From NCBI GenBank assembly GCA_025060015.1, contig JANXDB010000014.1:1-36041 (forward strand): 36,041 bases of DNA. The letters run 5' to 3'. A program made the translations under genes and the position numbers. This document shows positions 25,051 through 32,966 of the stretch, one piece after another; position 1 is the first letter of the stretch, and every line of letters begins with the position of its first letter. Source of the stretch: Caldimicrobium sp. GTDB taxonomy: Bacteria > Desulfobacterota > Thermodesulfobacteria > Thermodesulfobacteriales > Thermodesulfobacteriaceae. The notes under the pieces were generated by a model that was not told where the DNA came from, did no database searches, and saw only the letters and a list, made by a program, of their open reading frames with translations.

Positions 25051-25620
25051 TTAACCGAAGATTTTCAATAGCGAAATAAAGATTGTCAAAAAAGTTAAAC
25101 CTCCTGCAATAAACCATTGCAAGAAATTTAATCTCTTTTCCAAAGATTCAAACCGAATATTGATGGCCTCAAAACGGGTATTCATTTCTCTTTGCAAAGC
25201 CTCAAAACGAGTATTCATTTCCCTTTGCAAAGCCTCAAAACGAGTATCCATTTCCTTTTGCAAAGCCTCAAAACGAGTATCCATTTCCTTTTGCAAAGCC
25301 TCAAAACGAGTATTCATCTCTCTAAGTAAGGCTTCAAAGCGGGCATTGGAATTTTCTTGCAAAGCTTCAAAGCGAGTATTCATAACCTCAAAACGATTAT
25401 TCATCTCCTTTAACAAAGTTTCAAATCTTTTCTCCTCAAATTCTCTTAACGCCTTTAATTCCTCTTCTACCTTTATGAGTCTTTCCACTAAAGAGATCTC
25501 TCTTGCCTTTTTCTCATGCTCCATTACAAACTCTGAAAACCTCTCTCTGAGTATTTCCTCAATTAGTGGTATCATCAAATTCCTAAACTCTTCTACTCTT
25601 ATACCCTCAAACTGAGGCAT
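25051..25620 (-). CDS. Tail-anchored coiled-coil repeat protein
   Basis: The 189-residue protein is a predicted coiled coil ending in one transmembrane helix (LQWFIAGGLTFLTIFISLL). Residues 65-165 are built from units RFEALQKEMDT or RFEALQREMNT of 11 residues, mixed with two 7-residue units (RFEVMNT and RFEAINI). This hendecad/heptad mix suits a long, weakly right-handed or straight coiled coil. The family is not named with confidence; it recalls DUF1640-type proteins. A strong Shine-Dalgarno (AAAGGAGGAAG) precedes the ATG. It may be a membrane-tethered spacer or scaffold, but no partner is evident. Confidence 0.8.
   Translation of the reverse strand: MPQFEGIRVEEFRNLMIPLIEEILRERFSEFVMEHEKKAREISLVERLIKVEEELKALREFEEKRFETLLKEMNNRFEVMNTRFEALQENSNARFEALLREMNTRFEALQKEMDTRFEALQKEMDTRFEALQREMNTRFEALQREMNTRFEAINIRFESLEKRLNFLQWFIAGGLTFLTIFISLLKIFG
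25166..25363. repeat. 33-bp tandem repeat within the coiled-coil gene
   Basis: Six units of 33 bp begin at 25166, 25199, 25232, 25265, 25298 and 25331 with GCCTCAAAACG or GCTTCAAAGCG; a seventh, partial unit starts at 25364. Units 3 and 4 are identical or nearly so, implying recent expansion. Each encodes one 11-residue repeat. Confidence 0.9.
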
Positions 25621-25832
25621 TTTAACTTCCTCCTTTGAATATATGATTGTGCTTACACTTACCTTTTAATAGAATTTTTGATTTTTTCAAGACCTTTGAT
25701 AGCGCCCTACTTTTAATAACCTGGGTCTTTGTTATAACTTTTGAGCTTATAATCTATTATCTTAGATCTCAGATCCAAAGACATCAAATCTTTCGGTAGA
25801 AAAATCTATCAAAAGTGCTTATCATTAAACTG

Positions 25833-26684
25833 ATGAAGAACTTCGTATCCGTTATCATTCCCACCTATAATCGTGCTTACATCCTATCAAAGGCCATTGA
25901 AAGTGTAGTAAAACAAACCTATAGAAGCCTTGAACTCATAGTGGTAGATGATGGATCAAAGGATGAGACCCCAAGAATCATCACTAAGTATCCAGTGAGA
26001 TATGTTAAACTTCCTCGAAATTTCGGTCCATCCTTTGCAAGAAATCGAGGGATCCTGAAATCAAAGGCCAAATTCCTTGCCTTTCTTGATAGCGATGACC
26101 ACTTCCTTCCCTATAAGATAGAAAAACAACTTCGTTTCCTTGATAAAAATCCCTGGTGTAAGTTAGTGCAAACTGAGGAAATCTGGTTCAAGGGAAATCG
26201 TAGGCTAAACCCCAAAAAACACCATGCTAAAGCCAAGGGTTATTTCCTCCACAGAGCTGTGAAACTCTGCGTGGTCTCTATATCAACGGTGTTAATGGAT
26301 AGAGAGGTTTTCAATAAGGTTGGGTACTTTGATGAAACCTTTCCACTCTGTGAGGACTATGAATTTTGGCTAAGGGTTGCTCTTCATTACCCCATGGGCC
26401 TAATAGAGGAGGCCTTAGTGATTAAAGATGGAGGCAGGGATGATCAGTTATCTCAGACACCGGGCCTTGATTTTTACAGAATAAAGGCCCTATTGAAGGT
26501 TTATAAATCATACCAATCCCTTCTAAAGCCAGAGGAAAAATTGTTGCTTCTCGGCGAGGCCAGCCGCAAAACTGAGATTTTCTTGAGAGGAGCTAAAAAG
26601 CATGGAAATCTTAAGGCAATCTTTCAACTTATAAAAATCTGGAAGGAGATCAACGAAATCTTAACTCTACCTTATCCACTTTAA
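25833..26684 (+). CDS. Family 2 glycosyltransferase
   Basis: The 283-residue GT-A fold protein starts VSVIIPTYNRAYILSKAIES, has IVVDDGSKDET, the DxD-like metal site AFLDSDD, and the acceptor-side motif CEDYEFWLRVALHYP. It lacks membrane segments. Sugar donor and acceptor cannot be told; cell-surface polysaccharide synthesis is likely. The ATG is chosen over an in-frame GTG six codons upstream because it abuts the conserved strand; neither has a clear Shine-Dalgarno. It stands alone, with no other glycan genes nearby. Confidence 0.88.
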   Translation: MKNFVSVIIPTYNRAYILSKAIESVVKQTYRSLELIVVDDGSKDETPRIITKYPVRYVKLPRNFGPSFARNRGILKSKAKFLAFLDSDDHFLPYKIEKQLRFLDKNPWCKLVQTEEIWFKGNRRLNPKKHHAKAKGYFLHRAVKLCVVSISTVLMDREVFNKVGYFDETFPLCEDYEFWLRVALHYPMGLIEEALVIKDGGRDDQLSQTPGLDFYRIKALLKVYKSYQSLLKPEEKLLLLGEASRKTEIFLRGAKKHGNLKAIFQLIKIWKEINEILTLPYPL

Positions 26685-26705
26685 GAATTCTTTTCCAGTA
26701 TTCAA

Positions 26706-26734
26706 TTGACTTTGGTAAATTTCCATTTTATAGT
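26706..26734 (+). promoter_or_regulatory. Putative promoter of recG
   Basis: TTGACT (26706-26711) and TATAGT (26729-26734) are separated by 17 bp, and the recG ATG follows 30 bp downstream. Confidence 0.6.
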
Positions 26735-26764
26735 TTAAGCAAAATAACAGGCAAAAGAGTCTCC

Positions 26765-29179
26765 ATGGAGGAATGGTTTAACAGCCTTCAAAAGATATTA
26801 AACTCTCTAAGTAAGAACAATTTCTCACTTCTTGCAAAGGCTAAACTCGAGCAGACCTTCAAAAATTTAATGGCTAAGTATCCCTCTTCTTACCCTGAAG
26901 AACTGAAAAACTCCCTGATGGATCTCTGCCAAGGATTTGATAGCCTCTCCCTTAAGGAAAAGAAATTGCGTCTCTCGAAGATTGAAGAGCTTATAAAAAA
27001 AGAGAAAACTATCGGAGCAAACAAGTCAGAAGAGGATTATCCTCAAACTGTCACCTCTATTGAGGAATACAGAAACAATCTAAGGATTCTATCTTCGCCA
27101 ATCAATGTGCTCAAGGGAATAGGACCAAAGATTGCAAAAAAACTTGAAAAAAAAGGACTTAAAACCATAGAGGATCTACTTTTCTTCATACCGAGAACCT
27201 ATGAGGACAGAAGAACTGTCACCCCTATTGGAAGGTTAAGAACCAATGACAAGGCTGTTATCTTTGGAGAGATCATAAGGAGTGGCACAAGTTTTTATAC
27301 CAGAAGAAAAACTTACGAAGCCTTTATAACCGATGGTTCAGGGGTTCTAACCCTCAAATGGTTTAACTTTCATGAACCAACCCTTAGAAGCCTTCTTCCC
27401 AAAGGCAGAAGAATCTATGCCATAGGTGTGGTGAACAGATTTCTAAATCAGTTGGAGATGATTCACCCTGAGATAATAGGAGAGGATGAAGAGGAAAAGA
27501 TCCACAGGGAGATAGGCCAAATAGTGCCCATATATCCCTCAGTTGAAAACCTATCGGAAAGCATGATCAGGAAGATAATGAAAGGATTGGTAGAGGAATA
27601 CCTTCAATATGTAAACACTCTCATACCCGCAAGACTGTTAATAAAAGCTAAGGTGCTCTCGCTCAGGGAGGCTCTAGAAATCCTCCATAATCCCACAAAT
27701 AAGGCAAAGATGGAGGACATTTTAAAGGAGGATAATATCTATTTAAAAAGCATTGCCTTTGAGGAGCTCTTTTTTCTGGAGCTAGCTTTTGCTCTTAGAA
27801 AAAGCAAACTTTCCATCGAGAAGGGTATAGCTTTCAAGGTAGAATCACCTTTGGTAGATGACTTTCTAAGAAAACTACCCTTTGATTTAACATCAGCCCA
27901 AAAAAGAGTTATTGAAGAGATAAAGAGAGACATGAGCAGAGAAGTTCCTATGAATAGACTTATCCAAGGAGATGTGGGCTGTGGAAAAACAGTTGTTGCC
28001 TTCCTCTCCTCTTTGATAGCCATTGACAACGGTTATCAGGTTGCTTTTATGGCCCCTACTGAAATACTTGCGGAGCAACATTACAGAAACTTCAGGCAAT
28101 ATACTCAGTTAATGGGTATCCAAAGTGCCTTACTTACCGGTGGTGTATCTCCCTCTCGAAAAAGAGAGATATACTATGGCTTATCTACGGGTTATATAAA
28201 TCTTATTTTTGGTACCCATGCCCTCTTTCAAGAAAATGTGGAATTTAAAAAACTGGGTCTTGTCATAATTGACGAACAGCATCGCTTTGGCGTTTTGCAA
28301 AGGGCAGCCCTAAGAGATAAGGCTAAGGGTATTGTCCCTGATACCTTAGTTATGACTGCTACCCCCATTCCCAGAACGCTTGCTTTAACTGTTTACGGAG
28401 ATTTAGATGTCTCTATAATTGATGAAATGCCAAAGGGTAGAAAGCCTGTGAAAACCTCTATTTATTACGAGTCCAATAGATTCTCTGCCTATGAAGCCCT
28501 GAGAGAGGAGATCAAAAAGGGTCATCAGGCTTATATCATATTGCCTCTTATAGAAGAATCGGAGGCCCTGGACCTAAAAGCTGTCATGAGTTATGGTGAG
28601 GAATTACAGAAAAAAATCTTTCCTGAGTTCAAAGTAGGTATCCTTCACGGTAAAATGTCCTCCTCAGAAAAGGATGCCATTATGCGAGAATTTAAAAGAG
28701 GTGATATTAAGATCTTAGTTTCTACCACGGTGGTTGAAGTGGGTGTGGATGTCCCCAATGCCACTGTGATGGTAATTGAGCATGCTGAAAGATTTGGATT
28801 GTCCCAATTACATCAACTCAGAGGACGAGTAGGCAGAAGCGATAAGCAATCCTACTGTTTTCTCATAGGCTATAATCTTAGTCCTGAAAGCGATGCCTCA
28901 AAAAGGTTAAAAATTCTCTGTCAAACCAACGATGGTTTTAAGATCGCAGAAGAGGATCTTAAAATCAGGGGACCAGGAGAACTCCTGGGGACTCAGCAAT
29001 CTGGTTTTTTGGAATTCAAAAGAGCAGATCCTGTGCGCGATATTGACCTCTTAATTAAGGCTAGAGACTTGGCCTTTGAACTTATAAATGAAGATCCCAC
29101 TTTAGAGAGATACCCTGCTATAAAGGAGGAATTATACAGGCGCTGGGAAGAAAGACTTAAACTATCAGAAATAGCCTAA
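26765..29179 (+). CDS. recG: ATP-dependent DNA helicase RecG
   Basis: RecG remodels stalled forks and branched DNA. The 804-residue protein has a helical N-terminal extension of about 110 residues before the wedge region (INVLKGIGPKIAKKLEKKGL). The OB-fold wedge follows, then the helicase core with Walker A GDVGCGKTVVA, IIDEQHRFGVLQR, TATPIPRTLALT, TTVVEVGVDVPNA and the motif VI region QLRGRVGRSDKQSYC. The C-terminal GPGELLGTQQSG is typical. The extension makes it longer than E. coli RecG but is common in other phyla. The ATG is preceded by only a weak Shine-Dalgarno. Confidence 0.97.
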   Translation: MEEWFNSLQKILNSLSKNNFSLLAKAKLEQTFKNLMAKYPSSYPEELKNSLMDLCQGFDSLSLKEKKLRLSKIEELIKKEKTIGANKSEEDYPQTVTSIEEYRNNLRILSSPINVLKGIGPKIAKKLEKKGLKTIEDLLFFIPRTYEDRRTVTPIGRLRTNDKAVIFGEIIRSGTSFYTRRKTYEAFITDGSGVLTLKWFNFHEPTLRSLLPKGRRIYAIGVVNRFLNQLEMIHPEIIGEDEEEKIHREIGQIVPIYPSVENLSESMIRKIMKGLVEEYLQYVNTLIPARLLIKAKVLSLREALEILHNPTNKAKMEDILKEDNIYLKSIAFEELFFLELAFALRKSKLSIEKGIAFKVESPLVDDFLRKLPFDLTSAQKRVIEEIKRDMSREVPMNRLIQGDVGCGKTVVAFLSSLIAIDNGYQVAFMAPTEILAEQHYRNFRQYTQLMGIQSALLTGGVSPSRKREIYYGLSTGYINLIFGTHALFQENVEFKKLGLVIIDEQHRFGVLQRAALRDKAKGIVPDTLVMTATPIPRTLALTVYGDLDVSIIDEMPKGRKPVKTSIYYESNRFSAYEALREEIKKGHQAYIILPLIEESEALDLKAVMSYGEELQKKIFPEFKVGILHGKMSSSEKDAIMREFKRGDIKILVSTTVVEVGVDVPNATVMVIEHAERFGLSQLHQLRGRVGRSDKQSYCFLIGYNLSPESDASKRLKILCQTNDGFKIAEEDLKIRGPGELLGTQQSGFLEFKRADPVRDIDLLIKARDLAFELINEDPTLERYPAIKEELYRRWEERLKLSEIA

Positions 29180-29195
29180 ATTCACAGGAGGCCCC

Positions 29196-30020
29196 ATGGA
29201 GGATAATTTTACCATTGGTATCATTGGTGGAGCTGGAAAAATGGGAAGGCTCTTTAAAAGTTTTTTCGAAAAAAGGGGCTTTCCTGTGGTGATCTCTGAC
29301 AAAAAGACAGGTCTTCGCTACGAAGAGCTTCTTGAAGTATCCAAAGTGATAATTCTCTCCCTGCCGATGGAGATATTTCCAGAGGTAGTCGAGACTATTG
29401 CCCCAAGGATCAAAGAGGACCACTGGATCATGGATATCTGTTCACTAAAACTTGAACCTGCAAAAGTCATGAAAAGAAATCTAAAAAGAGGAGAGCTTTT
29501 AGCAACCCATCCCCTCTTTGGCCCCTTTGAGAGAGATCTTCGAGGAAAAATAGTTGCCCTGTATCCCCTTCGAGGGAGAAATTTTCATAATTGGCTTAGA
29601 AAAATCTTAACAGAAGAAGGCTTAAAGGTTGTCAAGATTCCTCCCAAAAAGCATGATGAAATAATGGGACTGGTGCAAGTGCTTAATCATTTCTGGCTCC
29701 TACTCTTAGGGAAGGTCCTTCATGATTCTAAGTTGCCTTTAAAGGAGGTAATCAGTCTTTCAACACCAAGTTTTCTGGGTCAACTGCAGATTCTTAAAAG
29801 ATTAGCTTTACAGGATGAAAAGCTCTATGCTCGTATTCAACTTGAAAATCCCTTTGGCAACAAATTTAGAAAACTTCTCTGTCAAAACTGTCAAAAATTA
29901 GCGCGCAAACTCAGTCAAAGAGATAACTTTAGCTATGAGACCTTTTACGAAGCCTTTAATGTTGCCCAAAGGATTGCTAAGGAAGTTGAAAGCCTAATTC
30001 CTGCGGAGATAAAAGATTAA
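29196..30020 (+). CDS. tyrA: Prephenate dehydrogenase
   Basis: The 274-residue protein has the NAD(P)-binding motif IGIIGGAGKMG near residue 7 and the prephenate dehydrogenase block THPLFGPFERDLRG with its catalytic histidine, then a helical dimerisation domain. It makes 4-hydroxyphenylpyruvate for tyrosine. GGAGKMG resembles the TyrA of proteobacteria more than arogenate-specific forms, but specificity is not certain. A strong Shine-Dalgarno (AGGAGG) lies before the ATG. Its last 27 bp overlap the convergent lgt gene. Confidence 0.9.
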   Translation: MEDNFTIGIIGGAGKMGRLFKSFFEKRGFPVVISDKKTGLRYEELLEVSKVIILSLPMEIFPEVVETIAPRIKEDHWIMDICSLKLEPAKVMKRNLKRGELLATHPLFGPFERDLRGKIVALYPLRGRNFHNWLRKILTEEGLKVVKIPPKKHDEIMGLVQVLNHFWLLLLGKVLHDSKLPLKEVISLSTPSFLGQLQILKRLALQDEKLYARIQLENPFGNKFRKLLCQNCQKLARKLSQRDNFSYETFYEAFNVAQRIAKEVESLIPAEIKD

Positions 30021-30770
30021 AGTAAATCCCGTTAATAACATCAAAAGGGAAAGTATCTGTCCCATGGTCATCCATCCCAAAAAAAGGGCAAAACTCTGAC
30101 CAGGCTCTCTTAAAAACTCAAAGAGGAAGCGCAGCATTCCATAAAGAATTAGAAAAAGAGCCAATTTGCTTCCGGTTTTCCAAGGCTTATGCCTCAAAAC
30201 CCATAGTGTCAAAAAGAGTAGCAGTCCAGTAAAAAGTGCTTCGTAAAGTTGAACAGGATGTCTGGGAATAGGACCTCCCTCTGGAAAGACCATAGCCCAG
30301 GGAAGATTTGATGGTTTACCAAAGATCTCACCATTTATGAAATTACCTATTCTTCCGAAAAAAAGGCCCAAGGGAGCTGTAACAACTACCAGATCTGCCC
30401 AAAAAAGAAAGGGCTCTTTTTTGATTTTGAGATAAACATAACCACAAAGTATTGCACCAATGGCACCACCATGAAAGGACATACCGCCTTTCCAGATGGC
30501 TGGAATTTCCCAGGGGTTGTTTAGAAAGTAATCAGGATAATAGAAAAAACAGAACCCCAATCTTGCTCCAATAACAAGACCAACAAAGCTATAAAACATG
30601 AGATTTTCCAAAGTCTGATACTTCTCTATTAAACCCCTCTCCTTTAACTGATAACGACAGAGAAATAGACTTGTCAGAAAACTGACAATATACATCAATC
30701 CGTACCAACGAACCTGAAGGGGACCTATATGAAAAATAACAGGATCAATTTTGGGATAAGTAAGCATCAC
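29994..30770 (-). CDS. lgt: Prolipoprotein diacylglyceryl transferase
   Basis: Lgt moves diacylglycerol from phosphatidylglycerol to the lipobox cysteine of prolipoproteins in the inner membrane. The 258-residue protein has about seven hydrophobic helices, the MSFHGGAIGAI segment with a key histidine, and the Lgt signature GRIGNFINGEIFG. PRHPVQLYEA is also conserved. The start overlaps the end of nth by 26 bp. Confidence 0.95.
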   Translation of the reverse strand: MMLTYPKIDPVIFHIGPLQVRWYGLMYIVSFLTSLFLCRYQLKERGLIEKYQTLENLMFYSFVGLVIGARLGFCFFYYPDYFLNNPWEIPAIWKGGMSFHGGAIGAILCGYVYLKIKKEPFLFWADLVVVTAPLGLFFGRIGNFINGEIFGKPSNLPWAMVFPEGGPIPRHPVQLYEALFTGLLLFLTLWVLRHKPWKTGSKLALFLILYGMLRFLFEFLREPGQSFALFLGWMTMGQILSLLMLLTGFTLIFYLRRN

Positions 30771-31386
30771 AAAGATCCTTAAGGATACATTGTGGACATT
30801 TGGGTTTTTTAGCTAAACATATGGCTCTACCGTGTTGCTGTAGGAGGTAGGGAAAGATAAACCATTCCTCTTTAGGAACTATGTCCATTAGCACTCTCTC
30901 TATTTTTTCGGCATCTTTGGCTTTGGCTAAACCTAGTCTCTGAGAAAGCCTGCTGACATGGGTATCTACCGGAATACCTTCTATAATTCCATAGGCATTG
31001 GCTAAAACGATGTTTGCAGTTTTACGGGCAACTCCAGGTAACTCCAAAAGTTCCTCCATGGATCTAGGCACCTGTCCCTTGTGTTTTTCTACAATTATCT
31101 TACAGGCATCTTTAATATACCTTGCCTTTTGCAGATAAAAACCTGTGCTCTTTATATCCTCTGCCAGTTCCTCCAAAGGGGCCTTTACATAAGCCTCTGG
31201 GGTTGGATATTTTTTGAACAAATAGTTGGTTACCTGATTGACCCTCTCATCGGTGCACTGAGCTGAAAGGATGGTGGCAACTAGTAATTCCAGGGGATTA
31301 CTAAAGTTCAAAGCAATTCTTGCCTTAGGATAGGTCTTTTTAAGTCTCTCTATGATCTCCTTTGCTTTTTCTCTAATATTATCCAT
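30745..31386 (-). CDS. nth: Endonuclease III
   Basis: Nth is a DNA glycosylase/AP lyase that removes oxidised pyrimidines. The 213-residue protein has the helix-hairpin-helix LLELPGVARKTANIVLANA with the catalytic lysine, the catalytic aspartate in VDTHVSRLSQRLGL, and the C-terminal [4Fe-4S] loop Cys-X6-Cys-X2-Cys-X5-Cys (CLAKKPKCPQCILKDLC). It is complete and standard in length. Confidence 0.96.
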   Translation of the reverse strand: MDNIREKAKEIIERLKKTYPKARIALNFSNPLELLVATILSAQCTDERVNQVTNYLFKKYPTPEAYVKAPLEELAEDIKSTGFYLQKARYIKDACKIIVEKHKGQVPRSMEELLELPGVARKTANIVLANAYGIIEGIPVDTHVSRLSQRLGLAKAKDAEKIERVLMDIVPKEEWFIFPYLLQQHGRAICLAKKPKCPQCILKDLCDAYLSQN

Positions 31387-31436
31387 GAATACCTCGCATG
31401 CATAAAATTACATTTTAGAATTATACTTCCACAGGA

Positions 31437-32099
31437 TCATATGGCAATATGTCGAAAAAGCATTTCAACCTTTTCAATAAACTTCTCTCTTACTAAATCC
31501 CTGTCAACCTGGCTAAATGGATATTCTCCTTGAGTTAACTGCTGATTCATATCATGATAGGCCAATAACTCTTCAGCCTCCTCTATTATCTCTCTGCTTT
31601 TGCTAGGCTCTAAAGACTCAACACTTTTAAAAAAATTGACTACGCGAAAAAACCTTACCTCCATCCTAGCCGAATTTTCACTCTCTTTAGACTCCTTTAG
31701 ACCAAGAATCACCTCTTTTAGTCCTTTCAATAAAGAAATTTGAATTCGTTTTCTAACTTGTTCATCTAACAACAAAAATTCAATTGCCAATAATTTATAC
31801 TCTTCAGCACTAAAATCTCTTCTTTCAACTAAATCAATAAACCATATGGCGAAATTGTCCCTTAACATATCTACCAGCAGATAAAACTGATGTAAATTAG
31901 GGATTTCACAAAGGTTGGGTAATTTATAGCAAAGATTTTCCCTTACTCTGTTAAACACCGAATAATCTAGAATATGGAGTAAAGCCAAGCTAAAAACAGG
32001 GATCTCGAATGGTAAAAATCTTTCCTCAAAGGGTATTCCTCTTTGAATTTTATATGTTTGTAAAATATTTCTCATCCACTCAAGACTTCTAATTTTCAT
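31437..32099 (-). CDS. Hypothetical protein, largely helical
   Basis: I do not recognise this 220-residue protein. It appears soluble and mostly alpha-helical, with an aromatic-rich N-terminal half (residues 20-100) and a charged C-terminal half. No cysteine clusters, P-loop or membrane helix are seen. The first ATG has no Shine-Dalgarno; an in-frame ATG eight codons later (MRNILQTY) is an alternative. It is divergent from the next gene with only 19 bp between the start codons. Confidence 0.65.
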   Translation of the reverse strand: MKIRSLEWMRNILQTYKIQRGIPFEERFLPFEIPVFSLALLHILDYSVFNRVRENLCYKLPNLCEIPNLHQFYLLVDMLRDNFAIWFIDLVERRDFSAEEYKLLAIEFLLLDEQVRKRIQISLLKGLKEVILGLKESKESENSARMEVRFFRVVNFFKSVESLEPSKSREIIEEAEELLAYHDMNQQLTQGEYPFSQVDRDLVREKFIEKVEMLFRHIAI

Positions 32100-32118
32100 G
32101 TCGTAAAATATAAATCAA

Positions 32119-32637
32119 ATGAAGAACTACCACAATACAAATCATAGTTTTTCACATCTTTTCCTGATCGAGGCTGGCTCTGAGGAAGAAGCACTGTTAA
32201 TTTTAATGAATTTCGTTAATGGATACGAACTCATTCGCTACGAAGAGATAACTTTTCAGAGGAATGAGATTCTAGTGGCTTCCAAAGAAAAATTTTGGAT
32301 TGAACTTGAAAGGGCTTTGGAAGCTAATAGGAAGATTCTCTCTTCCCTTATAGATGAAATCAAAAATGAGGGTTATGTCCTGTTAGATGACCTTAAGACC
32401 TTCCCTCAGGGTTACCTCAGCAAGCTTCTCCACACCCTCGCCCATATTATTGATGGTTTTTTTGGTATCGATTCTTTTTTCTATAACCTTGTGGAAGATT
32501 CCCATTTCATCAGCCATGTTTTGTTGAGAAAAATCAGGGAGAATCCCCAGAGATATTATCTTCTTCCATGGATTGGACATATAAAAGAACCTATGAGACG
32601 CTTTGAAGTTTTAAATCCAAAAAAATTCATTAAATGA
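32119..32637 (+). CDS. Hypothetical protein
   Basis: I do not recognise this 172-residue protein. It starts with a hydrophilic segment, then a strand-like block FSHLFLIEAGSEEEALLILM that recalls small alpha/beta domains, and a helical C-terminal half containing FPQGYLSKLLHTLAHIIDGF and LPWIGHIKEPMRRFEVLNP. No membrane segment or metal motif is clear. There is no Shine-Dalgarno at the ATG. Its end is 11 bp from the TAA of the convergent thioredoxin-fold gene. Confidence 0.65.
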   Translation: MKNYHNTNHSFSHLFLIEAGSEEEALLILMNFVNGYELIRYEEITFQRNEILVASKEKFWIELERALEANRKILSSLIDEIKNEGYVLLDDLKTFPQGYLSKLLHTLAHIIDGFFGIDSFFYNLVEDSHFISHVLLRKIRENPQRYYLLPWIGHIKEPMRRFEVLNPKKFIK

Positions 32638-32648
32638 AGATCTTAATC

Positions 32649-32966
32649 TTAAATTCTAATAACTTCTCTTATTTTCTTTCTGATAACAGCCACCGAGGGA
32701 ACGGGGGTAACCCTACCACCTTCATCGACAAAGAGCCTTCAGGTAAATCCGCCTTGGGGTAATGGCTGAACTTCTTCGCCATTAATTCTGATAGTCGGAG
32801 ATCCTCTTAAATCTAGTTTACGTGCTTCCTCATCAGAAAGCCTTTGATAAGTCACCTCAGCAGTAACTCCCTCAAGTTCCAAGGCTCGAGAAATGTTATC
32901 CCTCAATTGTGTCTCACTGCTACAGCTCATATTCATATAAACTTCTATTTTTAAATCTTTATTCAT
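32649..32966 (-). CDS. Thioredoxin-fold protein with in-frame TGA, candidate selenoprotein
   Basis: The minus strand encodes 75 residues, then TGA at 32741-32739, then 29 more in-frame codons to TAA at 32651-32649. The first part has MNMSCSSETQLRDNI where thioredoxin-like relatives have their active-site segment, and LDLRGSPTIRINGEEVQPLP, the cis-proline strand of the fold. After TGA comes RLFVDEGGRVTPVPSVAVIR. In the related small thioredoxin-family proteins I recall, the motif is G-x-x-C-R-(L/V)-(Y/F), with the cysteine exactly at the TGA position. Full length would be 105 residues, normal for the family. The ATG overlaps the alaS stop (ATGAATAA). The alternative is a recent nonsense mutation of a cysteine codon. 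Confidence 0.7.
32703..32720 (-). promoter_or_regulatory. Candidate bacterial SECIS-like hairpin
   Basis: Downstream of the TGA the minus strand can fold as GG-T-GGTA, loop GGGT, TACC-C-CC: four base pairs, a T/C mismatch, then two GC pairs, with a possible weak extension. The loop begins 25 nt after the TGA and its first base is G. Bacterial SECIS elements are recalled to have the loop about 16-37 nt after UGA with a G in its first two positions. A competing GGG-TTA-CCC pairing is possible. Confidence 0.4.

Noticed and set aside
25166-25363. Possible CRISPR array
   Set aside because: The repeats are directly joined with no spacers, and they encode a protein repeat.
25160-25615. Long plus-strand frame with ASKRVFIS repeats
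   Set aside because: It is the antisense reading of the 33-bp coiled-coil repeat. It lacks a ribosome site, while the minus-strand gene has a strong one.
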